A stretch of DNA of 64,000 nt from Lacrimispora sphenoides (GCF_900105215.1 NZ_FOIP01000002.1:1860001-1924000); one strand, 5' to 3'; positions 45,103 to 54,892 are shown, numbered from the stretch's first letter. Translations and numbers: made by a program. Notes: generated from the letters alone by a model not told the origin.

Positions 45103-46251
45103 TTACATAAGCGATTTATAGAGTTTAATGATATTTTCCAGACTGGCTTCCCTGGGATTTCCCGGAGCGCATGCATCTGCCGCTGCGGATTCTGCCAGGA
45201 ACTGCACGTCCTCTTCTTTTACAATCTGTGTTAAATCAGCCGGTATCCCTACATCTGCAGACAGCTTTTTGACCGAATCAACCGCTGCTTTGCGGTATTC
45301 TTCCTCCGTCATACTCTCAGTTCCTTCTACGCCCATTGCCCTTGCGATATCACGGTACTTCTCACCGGTTGTTTCGGCGTTGAATTCCATGATGGTAGGA
45401 AGCAGAATGGCGTTTGCCACCCCATGAGGCGTGTCATAAACAGCGCCAAGTGCATGTGCCATGGAATGCACGATACCAAGTCCGCAGTTTGAAAATCCCA
45501 TACCTGTAATGTACTGACCCAATGCCATGCCTTCCCGGCCTTCGGCGGTATTTTCCACGGCTCCTCTTAAACTCTTTCCTATTAATTCAACAGCCTTTAA
45601 ATTGAACATATCTGTGATTGGATTGGCACCCTTTGTAATATAACCTTCGATTGCATGGGTCAAGGCGTCCATGCCTGTAGCGGCAGTCAGGCCCTTTGGC
45701 ATGCTGGCCATCATGTCCGGATCAACGATGGCAACAATGGGAATATCATGAGGATCCACACAGACAAATTTGCGTTTCTTTTCCACATCAGTGATCACGT
45801 AGTTGATGGTAACTTCCGCTGCCGTACCTGCTGTGGTGGGAACGGCGATAATCGGTACGCTTGGTTTTTTAGTGGGAGCCACTCCTTCTAAGCTTCTTAC
45901 ATCTTCATATTCCGGATTTGCAATGATGATGCCGATTGCTTTGGCCGTATCCATGGAAGAGCCGCCGCCGACCGCTATGATATAATCCGCTCCTGACGTT
46001 TTAAATGCCTCTACCCCTGTCTGGACATTTTCGATGGTCGGGTTTGGCTTGATATCTGAATAGATCTCATAATCCATTTCGTTTTCTTCCAGGATCTTTG
46101 TGATCTTTGAGGTTACGTTAAACTTAATTAAGTCGGGATCTGATGCAAGAAATGCCTTTTGAAATCCTCTTCTTTTTACCTCGCCCGGAATCTCTAAAAT
46201 TGCACCGGAGCCGTGATATGATGTTTCGTTTAATACAATCCTGTTTGCCAT
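45103..46251 (-). CDS. fucO: Lactaldehyde reductase (iron-dependent alcohol dehydrogenase)
   Basis: 382 residues, same length as E. coli FucO and close to it throughout: MANRxxLNET start, GADYIIAVGGGSSMDTAKAI for NAD, TTAGTAAEVTINYVITD, MDALTHAIEGYI and GMGFSNCGLGIVHSMAHALG with the metal-ligand His residues. It reduces lactaldehyde to 1,2-propanediol in fucose/rhamnose fermentation, or other short aldehydes. ATG 46251 follows AGGAGA. Divergent from a TetR gene across a region with two palindromes. Confidence 0.93.
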   Translation of the reverse strand: MANRIVLNETSYHGSGAILEIPGEVKRRGFQKAFLASDPDLIKFNVTSKITKILEENEMDYEIYSDIKPNPTIENVQTGVEAFKTSGADYIIAVGGGSSMDTAKAIGIIIANPEYEDVRSLEGVAPTKKPSVPIIAVPTTAGTAAEVTINYVITDVEKKRKFVCVDPHDIPIVAIVDPDMMASMPKGLTAATGMDALTHAIEGYITKGANPITDMFNLKAVELIGKSLRGAVENTAEGREGMALGQYITGMGFSNCGLGIVHSMAHALGAVYDTPHGVANAILLPTIMEFNAETTGEKYRDIARAMGVEGTESMTEEEYRKAAVDSVKKLSADVGIPADLTQIVKEEDVQFLAESAAADACAPGNPREASLENIIKLYKSLM

Positions 46252-46278
46252 GATAACCTCTCCTTCTCCTTAATAAAT

Positions 46279-46363
46279 TGACATGTTATTATGTTATTAT
46301 TTTAACAACATGTAGGCAAAAAATAAAGTTACAATCCGTATACTTTGTAACAATTGTTACAAA
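46279..46363. promoter_or_regulatory. Two palindromic operator candidates between fucO and the TetR gene
   Basis: A perfect 20-bp palindrome TTTGTAACAATTGTTACAAA lies at 46344-46363. A second dyad ACATGTT...AACATGT lies at about 46281-46313. Both are between the divergent genes, where a TetR-type repressor would bind. Confidence 0.7.
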
Positions 46364-46401
46364 AGACACAAACTGTAACTTTTCCTTTATGGCAATCATG
46401 A

Positions 46402-46971
46402 CTAAATCAGGCCTACTTCTGAAAATACCGTTTCCAGCTTGGGCGGCATGGCTTCTGTCAGACTTTCCGCCATCTCGGACGGAGTCTGCTTCATGCCCGA
46501 AAGGACCCATTTCACCGTCATGTATACAGAACCTCTGCAATACATCTCAAGAAGAAACTGGATTTCCTCAGAAAGCATCTCCTGTCTCTTCCTGGTGATG
46601 AGTTCCGTATAAAATCCCATGATCAGTTCAAAATCATGTTCTTTTAAAGAGTTATAATCGTCGGAACGGAACGCCTCCGTAAAGAATACCTTTTCCTTTT
46701 TGATGAATTCGAATTTTTCCTTCAGGCTCTGACGTACGGTTTTGTCAACCCCTATCTGGGCAAAAGATTCCAGCACCAGCTTATCAAAATACCAGTTGAT
46801 CAAATCGTACTTATCCTTAAAATTACGGTAAAAGGTTTGTCTAGTCATCCCACATCCATCCACAATGTTCTGGACCGTAATCTTATCAACGGGCTTGGCT
46901 TTCATGCAATCCTTTATGGAATCAGCCAGACGGTATTTTGTTTTTTCACTTTTCCTTGGATTGTCAGTCAT
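46402..46971 (-). CDS. TetR-family transcriptional regulator
   Basis: 189 residues. N-terminal helix-turn-helix (KITVQNIVDGCGMTRQTFYRNF at about 30-51) followed by an all-helical ligand domain of the type seen in DhaS-like regulators (TetR_C_8). Its end faces fucO, with 150 bp between them, so the two genes run in the same direction, TetR first. It is the obvious candidate to bind the palindromes upstream of fucO. Ligand unknown. Confidence 0.88.
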   Translation of the reverse strand: MTDNPRKSEKTKYRLADSIKDCMKAKPVDKITVQNIVDGCGMTRQTFYRNFKDKYDLINWYFDKLVLESFAQIGVDKTVRQSLKEKFEFIKKEKVFFTEAFRSDDYNSLKEHDFELIMGFYTELITRKRQEMLSEEIQFLLEMYCRGSVYMTVKWVLSGMKQTPSEMAESLTEAMPPKLETVFSEVGLI

Positions 46972-47069
46972 GTTCCGCTCCTGTCCTGTTCATTCTACTT
47001 CATCTATTTTACCATAGGTTCCCAGGTTTGTGAACACTCTCATACTCGGATAGTCTCCTGACTTGCCAA

Positions 47070-47705
47070 TTAAAGCTTTGTAATGTCCATGGTATACACA
47101 GGTCCTCCATACGTATAGTAACTCCTTAAATCCACCTCATGAAGGACTCCGTCAAGCTTAACCACAGCCGGAATATCCCGTTCTATATATTCCAGGCTCA
47201 AGCGGTTTTTGATGCAGTAATTTTCCAGGACAGAGAAAAATTCTTCTTTAGTGCCTGGCTTTTCATTTAAATCAATAACAAGGGTACGTCCTCCCTTTGC
47301 TTTATTCAGTTCATTGGCAGTACGCTTTGCATAAAGGTAATTTAACGCCCATCTCCCAACAAGCACCACAGCATCCGATAAGATCATGTATCTTAAATAA
47401 TCCGGAAGAAATGCAGCAAGAAACAATAAGAGAACTAATAAAATATCAAACCAGTACATAAAAGCCATGCCCCGCAGCCAGCTTAAATCCATTTCAGGCA
47501 GCTGTTTTAAGAGCTGGAGCAGGCAGCCTGCCGCAAGATAAATGAGAAAAAAAAGGCCCAGGCGGTCCATGATAATCTCCAGCCCCTGTCTACCGGAGAA
47601 AAGCCAAAGTCCCATTAAAGCACCTACAAATAAAATCATCCCCAAATCGGCTCCGGAAAACATAATTTCCCAAAAAAGCTCTCTTTTTCCCTCGTTTCTA
47701 TTCAT
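47070..47705 (-). CDS. Membrane protein paired with a LytTR regulator
   Basis: 211 residues: four or five membrane helices within about 15-130, then a soluble C-terminal region of 80 residues (LVIDLNEKPGTKEEFFSVLENYC onward). I do not recognise the family. It overlaps the end of the LytTR gene by 8 bp, so the pair is co-translated; small membrane partners of this kind often inhibit their LytTR regulator. Confidence 0.7.
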   Translation of the reverse strand: MNRNEGKRELFWEIMFSGADLGMILFVGALMGLWLFSGRQGLEIIMDRLGLFFLIYLAAGCLLQLLKQLPEMDLSWLRGMAFMYWFDILLVLLLFLAAFLPDYLRYMILSDAVVLVGRWALNYLYAKRTANELNKAKGGRTLVIDLNEKPGTKEEFFSVLENYCIKNRLSLEYIERDIPAVVKLDGVLHEVDLRSYYTYGGPVYTMDITKL

Positions 47706-48156
47706 AATGCCTCGCCTCCAAAATCCTGTCTTTTACCTCTTTTAAATATTTCCTGGAAATATAAGTCACCTGGGAATTTATCATAGAGACCTTCATAAGC
47801 CCATTGAGCATAGGAGTATAGGTCCTTACCTTATCTATATTCATGATTACAGACTTGGATATCCGGATAAAATTAGACGGAAGAAGCCGCTCCAGTTCGT
47901 AAAGTCTCCTATTTGTCTCATAGGTTTCCTCTTTCGTATGGACCACCTGCTTTTCCTTCACCGTTTCAATCAAATAAATTTCTGGGCTCGGAACCCGGCA
48001 GATTTTCTCTTCCCTATGGCACAAGAGCGTTATCGACCGGAACAAATCCTGTTCTAAATATTCCGCAAGACGGTCCACCGCCTCATCCCGCTTATGGATG
48101 TACAGCTCCGCAGATTCTTCCGCATCATGGCTGACTGTTTTAATATTGACCTTCAT
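47698..48156 (-). CDS. LytTR-family DNA-binding regulator
   Basis: 152 residues. A short N-terminal part (1-50) precedes a LytTR domain (about 55-150): PEIYLIETVKEKQVVHTKEETYETN and LPSNFIRISKSVIMNIDKV are diagnostic. No receiver domain, so it is not a classical response regulator. Start ATG 48156 with AGGAGGAAG upstream; the longer frame has no site. Coupled to the membrane protein downstream, as in LytTR regulatory systems (inference). Confidence 0.88.
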   Translation of the reverse strand: MKVNIKTVSHDAEESAELYIHKRDEAVDRLAEYLEQDLFRSITLLCHREEKICRVPSPEIYLIETVKEKQVVHTKEETYETNRRLYELERLLPSNFIRISKSVIMNIDKVRTYTPMLNGLMKVSMINSQVTYISRKYLKEVKDRILEARHYE

Positions 48157-48251
48157 ACTGCTTCCTCCTGACTGCCAGTTCATCATATCATATTAGAACC
48201 GGTTTTTACAGGGATTATGGGTAAGTGGCCGGTTTTAAACGGTAAGAAGCT

Positions 48252-48306
48252 AAAACAGGGTATTTTGCCGCCGCCTTTACGGCAGACTGCAAAATACCCT
48301 GTTTTT
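48252..48306 (-). terminator. Terminator of nrdD-nrdG
   Basis: 17-bp perfect stem AAAACAGGGTATTTTGC / GCAAAATACCCTGTTTT beginning at the nrdG stop codon. Confidence 0.85.
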
Positions 48307-48824
48307 TATTCCCACAATACAATCTTTCCCATATCAAGGGATTCCTGCACTTTAATGATCCTCTGATTGGATGACCCTTTAAACCGCAGCTTTAAATCCT
48401 TTTTTTCCACTTCAAACTTTCCGTCTACCAGGACATCCAGACAGTCTAAGATCCGCCTTGTCTCTGGAAGCTTTCCGGCCATGTCCCCCAGAATATCCTT
48501 TTCAAAATCATAGCCGGTGTAGCACCAGATCGTCTTTTCCGGAAAACGCTCCTTTACTTTCTCTATCAAAGACAGGATGCCCTTCTGATTTTTGGGATCC
48601 ATAGGCTCTCCCCCCAGCAGGCTTAAGCCTGCGATATAGGGATGGTCTAAATATTCCAGTATCTTTGAGCCGGTTTCCGGACCATATTCCTGGCCGTAAT
48701 GAAAATCCCAGGCTTCGGAATTAAAACACTCCTTACAGCAGTGATTGCATCCGCTGACAAACAAAGACACCCTGACCCCTGGGCCGTTCGCTACATCCGT
48801 AGGCTTTATGGTTGCATAATTCAT
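48306..48824 (-). CDS. nrdG: Anaerobic ribonucleotide reductase activating protein
   Basis: 172 residues, radical-SAM enzyme that installs the glycyl radical on NrdD. The cluster motif CNHCCKEC (CxxxCxxC) is at about 26-33, LLGGEPM near 72 for SAM contact, and WCYTGYDFE near 100. It follows nrdD by 10 bp in one operon. AGGAGG precedes ATG 48824. Confidence 0.96.
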   Translation of the reverse strand: MNYATIKPTDVANGPGVRVSLFVSGCNHCCKECFNSEAWDFHYGQEYGPETGSKILEYLDHPYIAGLSLLGGEPMDPKNQKGILSLIEKVKERFPEKTIWCYTGYDFEKDILGDMAGKLPETRRILDCLDVLVDGKFEVEKKDLKLRFKGSSNQRIIKVQESLDMGKIVLWE

Positions 48825-48834
48825 GGCACACCTC

Positions 48835-50964
48835 CTATAGATGAAGAACCCTGGATTTGATCTCCTTTGTCTTTCCGGTGTTCCAGAAATTCTCTCCCAG
48901 ATAACCGCAGGTTCTTCTGGTCACATTCATCCGCTTCCTATCTTTGTTATGGCACTGAGGGCATTCCCAATCCATATCTTCATTGATGATGATCTCACCG
49001 TCAAAACCGCATTCCTGGCAATAATCTGATTTGGTGTTAAACTCTGCGTACTGGATGTTATCGTAAATGAATTTCACCACTTCTTCCATTGCTTCCAGAT
49101 TGTTCCGCATATTGGGAACCTCCACATAGGAAATGGCTCCGCCGGAGGAAATATTCTGGAACTGGCTTTCAAAGGTGAATTTGCTGAATGCATCAATGGA
49201 TTCCCGCACATCAACGTGATAAGAGTTGGTGTAATAACCCTTGTCCGTCACATCAGGTATGTTTCCAAACCGCTCACGGTCAATTTTGGCAAACCGGTAG
49301 CAGAGAGATTCCGCCGGTGTCCCGTATAAGCCAAAGCCAAGACCGGTCTGCTTTTTCCACTGGTCTACAACCTTCCGCATATAATTCATGACGCGAAGAG
49401 CAAACTCTTCTCCTACCGGATCTGTCTGGCTGACCCCCTTCATAAGCTTTGTTGTCTCATAAAGGCCGATGTATCCCAAAGATATGGTAGAATAGCCATT
49501 TTGAAGGAGCCGGTCGATCGTTTCACCTTTTTTAAGCCTTGCAATGGCGCCGTACTGCCAGTGAATCGGACTTACATCGGAAAGAGTGCCTTCCAGGGAC
49601 TTATGTCTGCACATCAGAGCCTCGTAGCATAGATCCAGACGTTCATCCAAAATCTTCCAGAACGTATCTTCGTCTCCCTTTGCCTGAATACCAATCTGCG
49701 GCAGGTTAAGGCTTACCACTCCCTGATTAAATCTTCCCTCAAACTTGTAATTGCCATTCTCATCCTTCCATGTAGACAGGAAGCTCCGGCAGCCCATGCA
49801 GCTGAATACATTCCCCTCGTAATTTTCCCGCATTTTCTTAGCAGAAATATAATCCGGGTACATGCGTTTAGAAGAGCATTTCACTGCCAGCTTCGTTATG
49901 TAATCATATCTTCCGCCCTTTAAGCAGTTACTCTCATCTAAAACATAAATCAGTTTAGGAAATGCAGGAGTGACATATACGCCTGCTTCGTTCTTGATCC
50001 CCTCAAGCCTCTGGCGGAGTACCTCCTCCACGATCAGGGCATTTTCCTTTAAGTATTCGTCGTTATCATCTAGGCATAGGAACAGAGTTACAAAGGGTGC
50101 CTGTCCGTTGGTTGTCATTAAGGTGTTGATCTGGTACTGAATGGTCTGGACACCGGATTTTAACTCATCTCTCAGACGGATGGCAGCCATCTTTTCCACC
50201 ATCTCAGGAGAAATCGTATCCCCGAATTCTACACGGATCTGCTTATGGAATTTATCATTGCTTTTTCTTAAATATTTTCCCAAATGACGGATATCTACGG
50301 ACTGGCCGCCGTACTGGTTACTGGCAACAGCCGCTATGATCTGGGTCATGACCGTACACGCCACCTGAAAACTCTTAGGACTCTCGATCATTTTTTCATT
50401 CATCACGGTGCCGTTATCCAGCATATCACCGATATTGATCAGACAGCAGTTAAAAATCGGCTGTACGAAATAATCCGCATCGTGGAAGTGAATGGAGCCC
50501 TGGTCATGGGCAAGAGAAATCCTCTCCGGAAGCAGCATTCTTCTGGTTAAGTCTCTGGACACCTCTCCCGCGATGTAATCTCTCTGAGTCGATGCCAGAA
50601 TGGTATTCTTGTTGGAATTTTCCTCTGCCAGTTCCTTGTTCTCATTTTTAATCAGCTTTAAGATAGACTCATCGGTTGTGTTTGCCTTCCGAAGCAGAGC
50701 CCTCTGGTAACGGTAAATGATGTATTTTTTGGAAAGCGTATATTTGTTCTTATTTACCAGACTGCTCTCGATCATGTCCTGAATTGCTTCCACACTGATC
50801 ACGCCTTCGTTATCTCTCTCCACATGATCCAGTATTGTATCAATCATTTCCTCTCCGGCCCGCTCAGAAGCTTCCACCTCTGCATTGGCTTTCCGAATGG
50901 CTGTAATGATTTTATCCCTGTTATATTCCACAATTCTGCCGTCACGTTTTTGAACTTTAATCAT
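48835..50964 (-). CDS. nrdD: Anaerobic ribonucleoside-triphosphate reductase
   Basis: 709 residues. N-terminal ATP-cone (1-90, VQKRDGRIVEYNRDKI), which senses ATP/dATP. Catalytic barrel with CMGCRSFLS. C-terminal zinc site CQEC...CPQC. Glycyl-radical loop RRTCGYLG with the radical Gly near 687. Reduces NTPs to dNTPs without oxygen. ATG 50964 with AAGGTG is preferred to GTG 51015, which would start in the NrdR-box region. Transcription is probably repressed by NrdR, encoded in this window. Confidence 0.96.
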   Translation of the reverse strand: MIKVQKRDGRIVEYNRDKIITAIRKANAEVEASERAGEEMIDTILDHVERDNEGVISVEAIQDMIESSLVNKNKYTLSKKYIIYRYQRALLRKANTTDESILKLIKNENKELAEENSNKNTILASTQRDYIAGEVSRDLTRRMLLPERISLAHDQGSIHFHDADYFVQPIFNCCLINIGDMLDNGTVMNEKMIESPKSFQVACTVMTQIIAAVASNQYGGQSVDIRHLGKYLRKSNDKFHKQIRVEFGDTISPEMVEKMAAIRLRDELKSGVQTIQYQINTLMTTNGQAPFVTLFLCLDDNDEYLKENALIVEEVLRQRLEGIKNEAGVYVTPAFPKLIYVLDESNCLKGGRYDYITKLAVKCSSKRMYPDYISAKKMRENYEGNVFSCMGCRSFLSTWKDENGNYKFEGRFNQGVVSLNLPQIGIQAKGDEDTFWKILDERLDLCYEALMCRHKSLEGTLSDVSPIHWQYGAIARLKKGETIDRLLQNGYSTISLGYIGLYETTKLMKGVSQTDPVGEEFALRVMNYMRKVVDQWKKQTGLGFGLYGTPAESLCYRFAKIDRERFGNIPDVTDKGYYTNSYHVDVRESIDAFSKFTFESQFQNISSGGAISYVEVPNMRNNLEAMEEVVKFIYDNIQYAEFNTKSDYCQECGFDGEIIINEDMDWECPQCHNKDRKRMNVTRRTCGYLGENFWNTGKTKEIKSRVLHL

Positions 50965-51012
50965 CCCTGTCACCTTAACCTCTTCTATATTTTGTATCTC
51001 TAAGTTTTGAAT

Positions 51013-51040
51013 CACTACATATAGTGCCTATCTCATTATA
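51013..51040 (-). promoter_or_regulatory. nrdD promoter with NrdR-box-like palindrome
   Basis: CACTATATGTAGTG at 51026-51013 (minus strand) fits the NrdR-box core, and lies just downstream of a TATAAT at 51040-51035. Repressor bound here would block transcription start. A clear second box at the usual helical spacing was not found. Confidence 0.7.
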
Positions 51041-51078
51041 CACCACAACTAAAAAAAGTAAAGGGTAATTTTTCTTGT

Positions 51079-51699
51079 TTATCGAATGAAATTTGTTCTT
51101 GGGATTTCTTCCCAGGCGGGAAGGCTGATTCCTGCGGCCTTTCCTACCTCAAGACATTTTAAAAGCCATGCCATATTTTTTCCGAGAGCTCTCATGGTGT
51201 GAAGCCCTTCCAAATCCTGTTCCACCTCCTGAGGCGTAAATCCGTGAACCATGTTCCAGTAAGTGGAAGAAACCACCGGCATCTGGGCAATGGTGAAATA
51301 TTTGTTTAAAACATCAAGAGAAGCTGTGGTTCCTGCTCTCCGGGCGGACACAACAGCTGCTCCAGGCTTAAAGGCAAAATCCCTTCCTGCATAAAACAAA
51401 CGGTCCAGGAAGGAAAGCACGGTGCCGTTGGGAGAAGCATAATGAACAGGGGAACCTACGATCAGCCCATCCGCTGTTTCCATTTTATCAAGCACCTGAT
51501 TAACCAAATCATAAGTAAATACGCATCTTCCTGTTTCTGAACACTTCTGGCAGGCAATACATCCATGGACAGACTGGCTCCCTACGTGAAGGATCTCTGT
51601 CTCAATGCCTTCCTCATTCAAGGCCCATTCCACCTCAAGGAGGGCACGGTTGGTACAGCCTCTCTCATGAGGGCTCCCATTTAACATTAGTACTTTCAT
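51079..51699 (-). CDS. Flavodoxin-family NAD(P)H-dependent oxidoreductase
   Basis: 206 residues, FMN_red/flavodoxin_2 fold. FMN loop LNGSPHERGCTNRALLEV at the N-terminus and GLIVGSPVHYASPNG near 83-97. A Cys-rich insertion CIACQKCSETGRC (about 48-60) is typical of the iron-sulfur-flavoprotein-like group. Cytoplasmic reductase; partner unknown. ATG 51699 with AAAGGA upstream; GTG 51702 is an equivalent start. Lies between nrdD and a SNF2 helicase without clear link. Confidence 0.9.
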   Translation of the reverse strand: MKVLMLNGSPHERGCTNRALLEVEWALNEEGIETEILHVGSQSVHGCIACQKCSETGRCVFTYDLVNQVLDKMETADGLIVGSPVHYASPNGTVLSFLDRLFYAGRDFAFKPGAAVVSARRAGTTASLDVLNKYFTIAQMPVVSSTYWNMVHGFTPQEVEQDLEGLHTMRALGKNMAWLLKCLEVGKAAGISLPAWEEIPRTNFIR

Positions 51700-51726
51700 C
51701 ACTTATCCATCCTTTCATTCAATTAA

Positions 51727-54700
51727 CTATATATCCAAAAGCCCCAATAAATCCTCTTTGGTCAGATTACTTAAGGACACGGTTCCCTCTGTTATAATCT
51801 GTTCCGCCAAATCTTTTTTGGATTCCTGAAGCTTTAAAATATTTTCCTCAATCGTCCCCTTTGTGATCAGCTTGAATACGCTCACCTGCTTCTCCTGGCC
51901 GATCCGGTGGGCCCGGTCCGTGGCCTGGTTCTGAGCTGCCACATTCCACCATGGATCAAAGTGTATGACCACATCCGCCGCAGTCAGGTTAAGTCCTGTA
52001 CCGCCTGCCTTTAAGGAAATCAGGAATAAGGGGATCTCATCATCTTTAAAGGAATTTACCATATGGAGCCTATCTTCTTTCGGAGTTGCTCCGGTCAGCA
52101 TATAGTATGGAACCGCCTCTTTTTTCAGCCTTTGACCGATCACATCAAGCATAGAGGTAAACTGGGAAAAGAGCAGGATCTTGTGCCCGCCTTCTACCCC
52201 GTTCCGAACCAGGTCAATGCAGGTTTCCAGCTTTGCAGATGCGCCTCTGTAATTATCATAGCACAAATGAGGATCACAGCAGATCTGACGGAGTCTGGTA
52301 AGAGCCGAAAGGATCTGGATGTTATCCCTTCCCGAACTGCCATCTAAATTTTCAAGCTCCTGCTTTAAGCGGAATGCGTTTGCCGCATACAGCTCTTTTT
52401 GCTCTTTGTCAAAAGCGGAATAAACAATGGTTTCCAGCTTGTCCGGCAATTCTTTCAGCACATCTTTCTTAAGCCGCCTTAAGAGGAAGGGGCCGATCAG
52501 GCGGTGAAGGCTCTCCAGCGCCGGCCGTTCCTGCTCCCTGACAATGGGAAGTTCATATTCTTTTTTAAATTTCCGATAGGAGAAAAGAAATCCCGGCATC
52601 AAGAAATCATAAATGCTCCATAGCTCTGATAAACGGTTTTCAATGGGAGTACCGGTTAAAGCAAACCGGTTTCCTGCCTCAATGCTTTTTACCGCTCTTG
52701 CACTCTGTGTGGATGCATTTTTGATGTACTGGGCCTCATCAATGACCTGAAACCGGAAGAACTTATCCTTATAAAGATCAATATCCCGTTTTAATAAGTC
52801 ATAGGATGTGATCAGCACATCTTCCTCATCCGTATGCATTAACAGCTCTTCCCGCTCTCCTGCCTGGCCGGTGATCGTAGTAACTTTAAGAGAAGGAGCA
52901 AAAATGTGAAATTCATTCTCCCAGTTGTATACCAAGGATGCAGGGCAGACGATAAGGGAAGTCGTATGTTCTTTTTTACCTGCTTCATCAAGGAGCAGGG
53001 CTATGATCTGGATGGTCTTTCCAAGTCCCATATCATCGGCAAGGATTCCGCCAAAGCCATAGCTATCCAACGTCTTAAGCCAGCGGTATCCCGTCTTTTG
53101 ATATCCTCTCAGTACATGGCGCAGAGGCTGGGGGACCTCAAAATCACTGTCCTCCACAGACTTCATTCCCCGAACCACCGCCTTATAGAGCTGGTCCCGG
53201 TAAAGGGTAATGCCGTTTCCTTCTTTTAAAATGCTGTCCAGATAAAGCGCCCTGTATTTGGGTAGGCGGAACGACTTGCCCAGCTTGTCAGGGTCAGCAG
53301 ATAAGCCCTCAATCAGCTTTGCAACCGTCATAAGCCCGTTGTCGTCAAGACTTATAAATTCTCCGCTCTTTAAGCGGTAATACTTCTTTTTCTGGCTATA
53401 TACTTCCAAAAGCCTGCTTAAGTCCTCTCCTGACAGCCCTGCCGTATCCACGTCCAGTTCCAGCCAGTTCCCTACACTCCGGACTCCGATGGATACCTTG
53501 GGAGGAGGAAGAACTTTTAACTTTTTAAAGGATTCGGAAAAATAAACCTCTCCCAACGCCATGAATTCTCTCATCCCGGAAGTGAGTAACCGGTATACCG
53601 CTTCCTCATCATCCCGAATGGCCGGATATTCCGATTCATATTCCTTATATTTAAAGTAGCGGGTTATCAGGCGGCTGATGCGGAACTCTCCCGGCACATC
53701 CCGGCACACGGTGCGGGGCAGGCGCTCATCTTCCACCGGCTGGAAGGAATAGTCCCCATAGGAAAGGGTCGGCTTTAAAATCAGTCCGCCCTGCCCATCG
53801 GAATCAAAGTCAAACCTCGCCTTTAACTCCTCCGGTTTATAAGCTTCCAGATCCAGTTCTTTGGAATCAATGGTGCAGTAGGCAGCAATCCTTTTTAAAA
53901 CCCGTTCATAAAAAAGAGGCATATCCTTGTCATTGATTTCCGTTTCATAAGAAGGTTTAAATCCTTCCATCATCTGCCCCAGAAACACGGAGAGGGCCTC
54001 ACTGCAGGGCTGGTCACAGCAGTATAAGTATTTCATATCTGCAAGATATAAGCGGTGTTCCCCCTCAAAGGTCAAAAGCTCCCGGTCAACAGAAACAAAA
54101 ACTCCATCCCGTCCCTGACGCTTTACCGTAACCTTTAAGTTGGGATTGCGGTCAACGATCATCAGCTGCCGCTTCTGCCCCTTGTAATCCTCAAATTCCA
54201 GGGTCTCTCCCATCATGATTCCAAAGAAACGGTCCCGGTTTGCGCGGCTTAAATTTAAAAACCGCAGAACAGGTTTTGTGGAAAAGGAACTTTTCTGAAA
54301 CTGTTCATAATGCTCACAATATGCATTTACGATCTCCAGTACAAATTCCAGAAGGGGGCGGCTCTCTTTCGCAAAGGCAGAAGGGCTGTGATGAAACGCC
54401 AGATTTTTGCCGTATTCCACATAGGTGCCGTTTTCTACCGCATTTGCAAATGCAGCCAGATCCTTCACCATGTAGAGCCGGTCCTTTCCAAGCTTAAACT
54501 CCAGCTTCACTTCTCTTCGGCTGATGAGGAGGGATAGGGAAAGTTTCACCTGTTCCTCTTCTCCCTCGCTCATGATCCGGGACACCTCCCGGTTGGTATA
54601 TTCCCGGATCATGGCTCTTGCCTGCTGGGAAGTGAGTACAGGCCTTCCAGGGTTTGACTCCTGCTCTTTATACACCTCAAACAGAGCTTTGCAGTGAGGA

Positions 54701-54870
54701 CACATCCCCCGGTAAGAATTTCCCTGGGCACAAGAACAAGAGTAGTCAAAAACCTGACTACCCTTGATATGCAAATTTGCCTTATATTCCTTTCCCTGAT
54801 CCTCCACCAGGGCACTGACACCTGATTCACCCTTCCAGAAGGTATTTGTCGTCAAGTGTGATACTCTCAT
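51727..54870 (-). CDS. SWIM-domain SNF2-family helicase
   Basis: 1047 residues. N-terminal SWIM zinc finger (CSCAQGNSYRGMCPHC at about 45-60), a SNF2-associated bacterial domain (to about 560), then the ATPase: DDMGLGKT (Walker A), DEAQYIKN (Walker B), LTGTPIENRLSELWS, and helicase C with GGTGLNLT and DRAHRIGQ. A DNA-dependent translocase that probably remodels nucleoprotein complexes; bacterial roles are poorly known. GAGGAA precedes ATG 54870. Lies 22 bp downstream of argS. Confidence 0.93.
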   Translation of the reverse strand: MRVSHLTTNTFWKGESGVSALVEDQGKEYKANLHIKGSQVFDYSCSCAQGNSYRGMCPHCKALFEVYKEQESNPGRPVLTSQQARAMIREYTNREVSRIMSEGEEEQVKLSLSLLISRREVKLEFKLGKDRLYMVKDLAAFANAVENGTYVEYGKNLAFHHSPSAFAKESRPLLEFVLEIVNAYCEHYEQFQKSSFSTKPVLRFLNLSRANRDRFFGIMMGETLEFEDYKGQKRQLMIVDRNPNLKVTVKRQGRDGVFVSVDRELLTFEGEHRLYLADMKYLYCCDQPCSEALSVFLGQMMEGFKPSYETEINDKDMPLFYERVLKRIAAYCTIDSKELDLEAYKPEELKARFDFDSDGQGGLILKPTLSYGDYSFQPVEDERLPRTVCRDVPGEFRISRLITRYFKYKEYESEYPAIRDDEEAVYRLLTSGMREFMALGEVYFSESFKKLKVLPPPKVSIGVRSVGNWLELDVDTAGLSGEDLSRLLEVYSQKKKYYRLKSGEFISLDDNGLMTVAKLIEGLSADPDKLGKSFRLPKYRALYLDSILKEGNGITLYRDQLYKAVVRGMKSVEDSDFEVPQPLRHVLRGYQKTGYRWLKTLDSYGFGGILADDMGLGKTIQIIALLLDEAGKKEHTTSLIVCPASLVYNWENEFHIFAPSLKVTTITGQAGEREELLMHTDEEDVLITSYDLLKRDIDLYKDKFFRFQVIDEAQYIKNASTQSARAVKSIEAGNRFALTGTPIENRLSELWSIYDFLMPGFLFSYRKFKKEYELPIVREQERPALESLHRLIGPFLLRRLKKDVLKELPDKLETIVYSAFDKEQKELYAANAFRLKQELENLDGSSGRDNIQILSALTRLRQICCDPHLCYDNYRGASAKLETCIDLVRNGVEGGHKILLFSQFTSMLDVIGQRLKKEAVPYYMLTGATPKEDRLHMVNSFKDDEIPLFLISLKAGGTGLNLTAADVVIHFDPWWNVAAQNQATDRAHRIGQEKQVSVFKLITKGTIEENILKLQESKKDLAEQIITEGTVSLSNLTKEDLLGLLDI

Positions 54871-54892
54871 AGTTCCTCACATCCGTTCACCA

